DNA from: Sulfurimonas sp.
Lineage (GTDB): Bacteria > Campylobacterota > Campylobacteria > Campylobacterales > Sulfurimonadaceae
Length of the DNA: 61,877 nucleotides
Reading direction: 5' to 3'
Assembly: GCF_018698455.1 (NCBI RefSeq)
Contig: NZ_JABIOQ010000050.1
Location: 1-61,877 of the forward strand
Both the position numbers and the translations under genes were made by a program. Every line of letters begins with the position of its first letter. The first letter of the stretch is position 1. Under the pieces are notes generated by a model. That model was not told where the DNA came from and made no database searches. It saw only the letters and a program-made list of their open reading frames with translations. Below are positions 56,001 to 61,877 of this stretch, in pieces.

Positions 56001-56210
56001 TTACCTATATATGCAAGGAACTGGGAAATCTTTTAGATTATAATTTATAATTGACATTTTTTTTGTTTTAAAATTTTAATTTATTCGTTTAACAATAGTG
56101 TGGATAACAAATTGAGTAGTTCTAAAAGGTGTTTAATATTACTAGCTGATACGAAGACATAAGTGTAATTAAAAGTGTTGTAACAGAATCTATAAATAAA
56201 ATATTTTTAT

Positions 56211-56287
<77 letters not shown>

Positions 56288-56347
56288 ACATTTTGTAAGA
56301 TTAATCAAGTTTTTCAAAATGAAGTAATAATTTAGTAATTTCTAACA

Positions 56348-56424
56348 TGGTGCGCCCGACACGATTCGAACGTGTGACCGCTGGTACCGCAAACCAGTGC
56401 TCTATCCAGCTGAGCTACGAGCGC
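56348..56424 (-). tRNA. tRNA-Arg (GCG)
   Basis: 77 nt with encoded CCA. Acceptor GCGCTCG/CGGGCGC (one G-T pair), anticodon stem CTGGT/ACCAG with loop TTGCGGT, so the anticodon is GCG, reading CGC and CGU by wobble. The T-arm is ACACG TTCGAAT CGTGT. It lies 60 bp upstream of tRNA-fMet on the same strand. Confidence 0.9.
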
Positions 56425-56491
56425 ACACCATCTCTGTATTTGAGAGGTTGAAATTATATCCGACTAATCTTAAACTGCTATAAAAGGTGTA

Positions 56492-56710
56492 CTAATTATC
56501 TAAAGTATTTGAAATTTCTTGAATTTTCTTCTCTTGTGAATAAAGTTCATGATTTTTTTTCACATAAGCTTGAAGTAATGTTTTTATATCGTTGTTACCT
56601 TCGATGTTGAAATCCTTTAACATATTTTTTTCTAAAAATATGGCAAAGTCATTTTCAATGTCAACATCAAACCTTATGCCTCCAATATATAAACCTATTT
56701 TTTTACTCAT
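56492..56710 (-). CDS. Small conserved-looking protein, unknown function
   Basis: 72 aa. GLYIGGIRFDVDIENDFAIF then a helical C-terminus with repeated charged residues (YSQEKKIQEISNTLDN). A short beta start followed by a long helix loosely recalls ZapA, but the match is weak. It follows the coiled-coil gene by 6 bp on the same strand. Confidence 0.6.
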   Translation of the reverse strand: MSKKIGLYIGGIRFDVDIENDFAIFLEKNMLKDFNIEGNNDIKTLLQAYVKKNHELYSQEKKIQEISNTLDN

Positions 56711-56716
56711 GTGTTT

Positions 56717-56944
56717 TTAGCCTAAAATACTTTCTATTTTACTAACTATATCTTCTATTTCTATATCTTTTAGTATATTCATTTCCGTTAGTTTTTCTAA
56801 CTCTTGGTTTTTTATTTCACTTTCACCTTTTAAAGTTATTAATTCATTTCTCATTACTTCATTTTCGGCTTTCATATGATTAAACTGCTGTAGCATTTGT
56901 AACACTTTCTCATTAAGAGCCTCTAAAATTGTTTGATTTTCCAT
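56717..56944 (-). CDS. Small coiled-coil protein
   Basis: 75 aa, almost entirely heptad helix (NEKVLQMLQQFNHMKAENEV, NELITLKGESEIKNQELEKL). No other domain. Paired with the downstream 72-aa gene. The pair (short coiled coil plus beta-helix protein) is reminiscent of ZapB/ZapA division factors, but this is only a size and shape resemblance. Confidence 0.6.
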   Translation of the reverse strand: MENQTILEALNEKVLQMLQQFNHMKAENEVMRNELITLKGESEIKNQELEKLTEMNILKDIEIEDIVSKIESILG

Positions 56945-57019
56945 AAATTTTCCTGATCTTTTTTACTTACACAATAATATCATAATTATCCATACAGGAT
57001 ACTATTATCTCTACTTAGA

Positions 57020-57025
57020 TATAAT
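57020..57025 (+). promoter_or_regulatory. -10 element of the 57058 operon
   Basis: AGATATAATAAAG, 33 bp before the ATG, with TAAGG at 57044-57048 as ribosome-binding site. Confidence 0.5.
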
Positions 57026-57057
57026 AAAGAAATATAATTAAACTAAGGTCTGTATAA

Positions 57058-58293
57058 ATGAATAATTTTGAAGAATATTGTACGAAGTTTGTACAATCTG
57101 TAGGAAATAAAGAGGGGTCAGTCTCACCGGAACTAACTTCATCTGCATCTTTTGGCTATGGAGATGCACAAACTGCAGAAGGTATTTTTGATGGGAGTGT
57201 AAAAAAACCACTTTATTCAAGAATGGGTAATCCAACTACTGCAAAACTAGAAGCCATTCTAGCCCAAATGGATGGAGGGATTGCTGCTGTAGCTACAAGT
57301 TCAGGTATGGGAGCCACAACTTTAGCAACAATGTCTCTACTTAGTAGTGGTGATGAAATCATTAGTATTGGTGGTCTTTTTGGTGGTACATATGCCCTGT
57401 TTGATGAGACATTGACTCGGTTTGGCATTAACACACGATTTTTTGATGTTGATGAATTAGAAAACATCAAAAATGCAATCAATCAAAACACGAAAATAAT
57501 CTTTTTGGAAAGTGTTGGAAATCCAAATATGAGACTTCCAGACATCAAAAAAATAGCAGAAATTGCAAATACGGCTGGTGTTGTACTTATAGTAGACAAC
57601 ACAATTACACCATTAAGTATATCACCTTTAAAACTTGGTGCAGATATAGTTGTTTACTCAACAACAAAAATAATATCTGGAAATTCATCGGCTCTTGGTG
57701 GATGTGCCGTGTTTAGAGCAATTAACGACGGAGAAGATAAATTAAAAACTTCTCGTTATAGTTTTATGGCTAAGTTTATAAAAAAAGCTGGAAAAATGGC
57801 ACTTCTTCCAAATGCAAAAAAACGTGCTCTTAGAGATTTCGGAATGAGTGCAAATGCACATGCTAGCTACCAAACACTACTTGGATTAGAAACTCTTCCT
57901 TTAAGGCTCCAACGAATTACACAGAGTGTAGAGAAGGTAGCGAAAGAACTAAGTAAAAATGGTCTTAACATAAACCACCCATGCTTACAAAGTCATCCTC
58001 ACCATGAAAGATATAAGTCAGAATTTTCAAATGGATGTGGAACTTTACTTACTATAGACTTGGGCACACAAGAAAAAGCTTATAACTTTTTAAATGCTAC
58101 AAAGTTAGCGACAATAACAGCGAACATTGGTGATAGCAGAACACTGGCTTTACACATGGCATCAACAATTTATAGTGATTTTGATACAGATACAAGAAAA
58201 TTTCTTGGAATCACTGATGGTCTAGTGCGAATTTCAATAGGTTTAGAAAACCCAGATGATATAGTAACTGACTTCTTAAACGCGGCAAAGTAA
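57058..58293 (+). CDS. Trans-sulfuration family PLP enzyme (O-acetylhomoserine sulfhydrylase/methionine gamma-lyase type)
   Basis: 411 aa Cys/Met metabolism PLP enzyme. YSRMGNPTTAKLEAILAQMD, ATSSGMGATTLATMSLLSSG and VYSTTKIISGNSSALGG, where Lys forms the PLP Schiff base, are diagnostic of the family. Substrate (O-acetylhomoserine, cystathionine or methionine) cannot be told from sequence alone. It leads the run clpS-clpA-aat, with 4 bp to clpS. Confidence 0.88.
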   Translation: MNNFEEYCTKFVQSVGNKEGSVSPELTSSASFGYGDAQTAEGIFDGSVKKPLYSRMGNPTTAKLEAILAQMDGGIAAVATSSGMGATTLATMSLLSSGDEIISIGGLFGGTYALFDETLTRFGINTRFFDVDELENIKNAINQNTKIIFLESVGNPNMRLPDIKKIAEIANTAGVVLIVDNTITPLSISPLKLGADIVVYSTTKIISGNSSALGGCAVFRAINDGEDKLKTSRYSFMAKFIKKAGKMALLPNAKKRALRDFGMSANAHASYQTLLGLETLPLRLQRITQSVEKVAKELSKNGLNINHPCLQSHPHHERYKSEFSNGCGTLLTIDLGTQEKAYNFLNATKLATITANIGDSRTLALHMASTIYSDFDTDTRKFLGITDGLVRISIGLENPDDIVTDFLNAAK

Positions 58294-58297
58294 AGAC

Positions 58298-58597
58298 ATG
58301 GCACCTAATTCAGAATACGAACTAAAAGATGCAACCCTTTTATCTTATCCTAAAAAATATAAAGTTTTTTTATTAAATGATGATTATACAGCGATGGAGT
58401 TTGTAGTAGAAATACTTACTACTCTTTTTCATAAAAGTACTGAAGAAGCTGAAAAAATAATGCTCGAAATACACAAAAAAGACAAAGGTCTTTGTGGTGT
58501 TTTTACACATGAAATTGCAGAAACAAAAGTAATGCAAGTTTTCAAAAAAGCAAAAAAAAGTGGTTATCCACTTAAAGCTACAATGGAGGAAGAATAA
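58298..58597 (+). CDS. clpS: ATP-dependent Clp protease adaptor ClpS
   Basis: N-recognin that delivers proteins with N-terminal Leu, Phe, Tyr or Trp to ClpAP. 99 aa: the N-terminal extension is short, then YKVFLLNDDYTAMEFVVEIL and MLEIHKKDKGLCGVFTHEIA form the binding pocket. clpA begins 1 bp after its stop. Confidence 0.95.
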   Translation: MAPNSEYELKDATLLSYPKKYKVFLLNDDYTAMEFVVEILTTLFHKSTEEAEKIMLEIHKKDKGLCGVFTHEIAETKVMQVFKKAKKSGYPLKATMEEE

Positions 58598-58598
58598 A

Positions 58599-60773
58599 AT
58601 GATTAGTCCAGCACTTAATGAGGTTTTTCAAAAATCTATATCTTATGCTAAACAAATGCGTCACGAATATCTTACAATTGAGCATGTGTTTTTCCTACTC
58701 TTAGAATCCCCTCAAGGTCACTCTATCATTAGTGCTTGTGGCGGTGATGTAAAGAGAATGAAAGATGATTTATCAAAGTACATAATATCTAATATTGAAC
58801 CTTTACCAGAAGACATAAAAGTTGATCCATATGAAACTGTAGCTCTTTCTAGGCTTATTGATAAAATGGTAAAACACATACAATCTGCACAACAAATTGT
58901 TGCCGATATAGGTGATTTAATAGCTGCACTTTTTGAAGAAGAAGATACATTTTCGTACATGCTTCTAAGTCAATACCAAATTTCAAGATTAGATATTTTA
59001 GAAATTATCTCTCACAATGATGAACTAGCTGAAAATTCCACTAAAGAAACTTATTTACAAAAGTATTCTATTGACCTACTTGAAAAAGCAAAAGAAGGAA
59101 AAATAGATCCTGTTATTGGTAGAAATAATGAAATAAAAAGAGTAGTGCAAATCCTTTGTAGAAGAAAAAAGAATAACCCAATACTAGTTGGTGAACCTGG
59201 AGTAGGTAAAACTGCAATTGCAGAAGGTTTAGCTCTTAAAATATCATCAGGAAAAGTTCCAGAAATCATTAAAGACTCTAAGCTTTATGCCTTAGACTTA
59301 GGGGCACTCCTGGCTGGTACAAAATACAGAGGCGATTTTGAAAAACGTCTCAAAGGTGTAATGGATGAACTTAAAAAAGAGCCAAATACCATCATCTTTA
59401 TAGATGAGATTCACACACTTATAGGTGCAGGTAGTACAAGTGGTACTATGGATGCAGCTAATCAACTAAAACCCGCTCTAGCATCTGGTGAAATAAAATG
59501 TATGGGTGCTACAACTTATGCTGAATATAGAAATGGTTTTGAAAAAGACAAGGCATTAAGTCGCCGCTTTTCAAAAGTAGATATCGAGGAACCAAGTCAA
59601 GAAACTTCATATCAAATACTTAAAGGTATTCAAAAAAAATATGAACAACATCATGGTGTCAAATATACCAATAATGCATTAAGAAGTGCTATTGATTTGT
59701 CAACTAGATATTTAACAGATAGATTTTTACCGGATAAAGCTATCGATCTTATAGATGAAACAGCAGCTTCATTTCATTTAAAAGCAAATAAAAGAGAAAA
59801 AGTTACTTCCCAAGATATATCTAAAACTATTTCAACAATTCTAGGTATTACAAAAACTGGAAACAAAAAAGAGGAACTTCTTCAACTTAAATCATTACAG
59901 GAAGTGCTAAGTACTAAAGTAATTGGTCAAGATACAGCCGTAGAAGTTGTAACTAAAGCTATTAAAATATCAAAGGCGGGATTAACTCCCCAAAATAAGC
60001 CCATTGCTTCTTTTCTTTTTTCAGGGCCAACAGGAGTTGGTAAGACAGAACTTGCCATTTCATTAAGTCAAACACTCGGTATTCATTTTGAAAGATTTGA
60101 TATGAGTGAATATATGGAAAAGCATACTGTTAGTCGTTTAGTTGGTGCTCCTCCTGGATATGTAGGTTTTGAGCAAGGTGGACTACTGACAGAAATGGCA
60201 AAAAAACATCCTTACTCAGTTTTACTTCTCGATGAAATTGAAAAAGCTCATCCTGATCTCATTAATATACTTTTACAAATCATGGACAGTGCAACACTAA
60301 CTGATAATAATGGATATAAAGCAAATTTTCAAAATATCATCCTTATTATGACATCAAATATTGGTGCACAAGCCAGAAATGTAATGGGCTTTAACAAAGA
60401 TGAATCTATTTCAAAAAATGAAGAGCTAAAGTCATTCTTCACTCCAGAATTTAGAAATAGACTTGATGCAATTGTTGAATTCGATCAGTTAAGCACTAAA
60501 ACAGTTCAGGGAATAGTAAAAAAATTTATTGCAGAACTTAATGTTGAACTTCAAGAGAAAAAAATATTAGTTACTATAACTCAAAAAGCAATTGTATTTA
60601 TAGGAAAAGAAGCTTACTCTCCAGAGATGGGAGCTAGACCATTAAAACGTTATATTCAAGATAATATAACAAATAAGCTAAGTGATGAGATACTATTTGG
60701 TAAACTCACTAAAGGCGGTATCGTAGAAGTTGATTCAAAAGGTGAACTGCTATTATCATTTAAAGAGCTTTAG
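58599..60773 (+). CDS. clpA: ATP-dependent Clp protease ATP-binding subunit ClpA
   Basis: Unfoldase of the ClpAP protease. 724 aa from ATG at 58599 (MISPALNEVFQKSISYAKQM); an earlier in-frame ATG at 58560 lies in clpS. N-domain, then D1 with GEPGVGKTAIAEG and IIFIDEIHTLIGAG, and D2 with SGPTGVGKTELAI, LLLDEIEKAHPD and SNIGAQ. The end overlaps the aat GTG by 1 bp. Confidence 0.96.
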   Translation: MISPALNEVFQKSISYAKQMRHEYLTIEHVFFLLLESPQGHSIISACGGDVKRMKDDLSKYIISNIEPLPEDIKVDPYETVALSRLIDKMVKHIQSAQQIVADIGDLIAALFEEEDTFSYMLLSQYQISRLDILEIISHNDELAENSTKETYLQKYSIDLLEKAKEGKIDPVIGRNNEIKRVVQILCRRKKNNPILVGEPGVGKTAIAEGLALKISSGKVPEIIKDSKLYALDLGALLAGTKYRGDFEKRLKGVMDELKKEPNTIIFIDEIHTLIGAGSTSGTMDAANQLKPALASGEIKCMGATTYAEYRNGFEKDKALSRRFSKVDIEEPSQETSYQILKGIQKKYEQHHGVKYTNNALRSAIDLSTRYLTDRFLPDKAIDLIDETAASFHLKANKREKVTSQDISKTISTILGITKTGNKKEELLQLKSLQEVLSTKVIGQDTAVEVVTKAIKISKAGLTPQNKPIASFLFSGPTGVGKTELAISLSQTLGIHFERFDMSEYMEKHTVSRLVGAPPGYVGFEQGGLLTEMAKKHPYSVLLLDEIEKAHPDLINILLQIMDSATLTDNNGYKANFQNIILIMTSNIGAQARNVMGFNKDESISKNEELKSFFTPEFRNRLDAIVEFDQLSTKTVQGIVKKFIAELNVELQEKKILVTITQKAIVFIGKEAYSPEMGARPLKRYIQDNITNKLSDEILFGKLTKGGIVEVDSKGELLLSFKEL

Positions 60774-61459
60774 TGATTATTAGCCAACTTGATAGCAATA
60801 ATTTTGACTTCCCAAATCCAAACCTTGCCAATGAAGATGGTATAGTTGCGTTTGGAGGGGATTTAAATCCTTTGCGACTAATTAGTGCATATCAAAGTGG
60901 TATCTTTCCATGGTATTCAAAAGATGACCCTATTTTATGGTGGTCTCCTAGCCCTCGTCTCATTATGGAACTCGATGATTTTAAACTCTCACATTCCCTC
61001 AAAAAAAGTATCAAAAAATTTGAATATAAGATAGACACTAATTTTACAGAAGTTATGAAAAAATGTGCAACAACTTATAGACCTAATCAGCACGGCACCT
61101 GGATTCAAGATGATTTAATTAAATCATTTGAAAAACTTCACAATATGGGAATTGCACATTCAATAGAAACTTATCAAGATGGAAAATTAGTCGGTGGTCT
61201 TTATGGCCTTACAGTTGGAAACCTCTTTTGTGGAGAATCAATGTTCTCACATGTAAGCGATGCATCTAAATCAGCTTATGCTGTACTTGTAAAGCATTTA
61301 AAAGAATGGGGCTATGACTTTATAGATTGTCAAGTTCCGACAGCACACTTAACTAGCTTAGGTGCAAAAGAAATATCAAGAGAAACTTTCTTATTACGTT
61401 TAAAAAAAGGAAAGCAAATAAGAATAGAACATAAATGGAAAATCAGTAAAGACTTATAA
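60773..61459 (+). CDS. aat: Leucyl/phenylalanyl-tRNA-protein transferase
   Basis: Adds Leu or Phe from charged tRNA to proteins with N-terminal Arg or Lys, creating the N-degrons bound by ClpS. 228 aa from a GTG overlapping the clpA stop. FPNPNLANEDGIVAFGGDLN, AYQSGIFPWYSKDDPILWWS and GLTVGNLFCGESMFSHVSDA are conserved. Together with clpS and clpA it forms a complete N-degron operon, missing only clpP. Confidence 0.95.
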   Translation: MIISQLDSNNFDFPNPNLANEDGIVAFGGDLNPLRLISAYQSGIFPWYSKDDPILWWSPSPRLIMELDDFKLSHSLKKSIKKFEYKIDTNFTEVMKKCATTYRPNQHGTWIQDDLIKSFEKLHNMGIAHSIETYQDGKLVGGLYGLTVGNLFCGESMFSHVSDASKSAYAVLVKHLKEWGYDFIDCQVPTAHLTSLGAKEISRETFLLRLKKGKQIRIEHKWKISKDL

Positions 61460-61479
61460 ACCATAGACCTTTAAAAATA

Positions 61480-61877
61480 CCTTTTTCAATCATCACGGGA
61501 CCACTGCATAACAACTATCATCCTATATATCCTTGGTATATATATCTTGAAGTGTGTCCAGTCCCGCATTCTTCATTGTTTTTGAATTATACTCTCTGGC
61601 ATTTAACAGCTGTTGGATTTTTCTTTTTGAAGGTGTAGTTGATTTGAGTGTTATCGCTTTTAATAAGAGAAGCATCTACCAGTACTTATTTACCTTCTTT
61701 GGCAATAAAGTCATTATCTTATAATTGTTTATTAACTGCATTCTTTCCACCTTTACCATTCTTATTTAGTATTGGTCTGAGTTTTTCAAAGTTTATAATT
61801 GACTCTCGCTCCTTTAGGAATGAAGTCACATTATTAAGTCTTGATGTTATTGCTATATCTGAAAATGTGTTATTTGT
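61480..61877 (-). pseudogene. Decayed IS5-like transposase (runs off window)
   Basis: The minus strand from the edge reads SDIAITSRLNNVTSFLKERE, SIINFEKLRPILNKNGKGGK then NAVNKQL and a stop; then DNDFIAKEGK, a stop, VLVDASLIKSDNTQINYTFK and further stops. The VLVDASLIKSDN segment contains the first Asp of an IS5-group DDE transposase. Multiple stops and a frame change show it is dead. No terminal repeat is visible in the window. Confidence 0.7.

Noticed and set aside
56001-56210. Search for a second copy of the tRNA-fMet 3' end as an attachment site for the MoxR block
   Set aside because: No convincing repeat of the tRNA end was found by eye between 50500 and 56200.

Overview
The window looks like a chromosomal segment of a Campylobacterota (epsilonproteobacterial) organism, most likely Sulfurimonas-like. 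The DNA is AT-rich, sigma-70 promoters have the T-rich, TGC-extended TATAAT form typical of the group, and cheY-prmA-ftsH-(Psd-like) sit in one run. The tmRNA encodes a tag starting ANN and ending in AYAVA, close to known epsilonproteobacterial tags. Genes are tightly packed, often with 1-4 bp overlaps, and TTG or GTG starts are frequent.

Region by region: 1-7.6 kb is a minus-strand housekeeping run (lptG-pth-rplY, tal-pilT, pabB, pyrB, bioD, ilvC). 7.7-20 kb is looser and carries accessory genes: a NYN-type nuclease-like protein, an orphan pseudopilin, a decayed DUF1330 gene beside DUF1059, SelO, a Cys-rich protein, a 2[4Fe-4S] ferredoxin, an ABC-F ATPase, YaeQ, a pentapeptide-repeat protein, YwbE, a soluble CZB chemoreceptor and a large TPR protein. 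20-37 kb is core again: cheY-prmA-ftsH-Psd-like, hisH-hisA, waaC-lpxL-like acyltransferase, ruvB-panB, trpA, pckA, a DedA protein and uvrB.

37.2-45.2 kb is ssrA (tmRNA) with a 7.7 kb integrative element in its 3' end. The element is bounded by a 16 bp direct repeat (37527-37542 and 45229-45244). It carries a tyrosine integrase, an AlpA-like regulator, a Rep-like protein, a Rha/ORF6C regulator and a terminase-small-subunit-like HTH protein, then cargo and a decayed type I restriction-modification locus in which HsdM has been joined to the tail of HsdR. Paired 12-bp-spaced GGTACATT repeats at both ends look like integrase arm sites. The gene set resembles a phage-inducible chromosomal island (satellite).

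45.3-50.4 kb has purH, pfkA and purL. A second accessory block at 50.5-56.0 kb lies between an IS3-type orfA relic and a decayed integrase/transposase patch beside tRNA-fMet and tRNA-Arg. It holds a compact three-gene module: a MoxR-type AAA+ ATPase, an ankyrin-repeat protein, and a DUF2201/VWA protein whose metallopeptidase-like motif lacks the usual glutamate. This is the best candidate for a little-described system.

The window ends with a trans-sulfuration PLP enzyme, the N-degron operon clpS-clpA-aat, and a decayed IS5-like transposase running off the end. All assignments come from reading the sequence; no database search was run.
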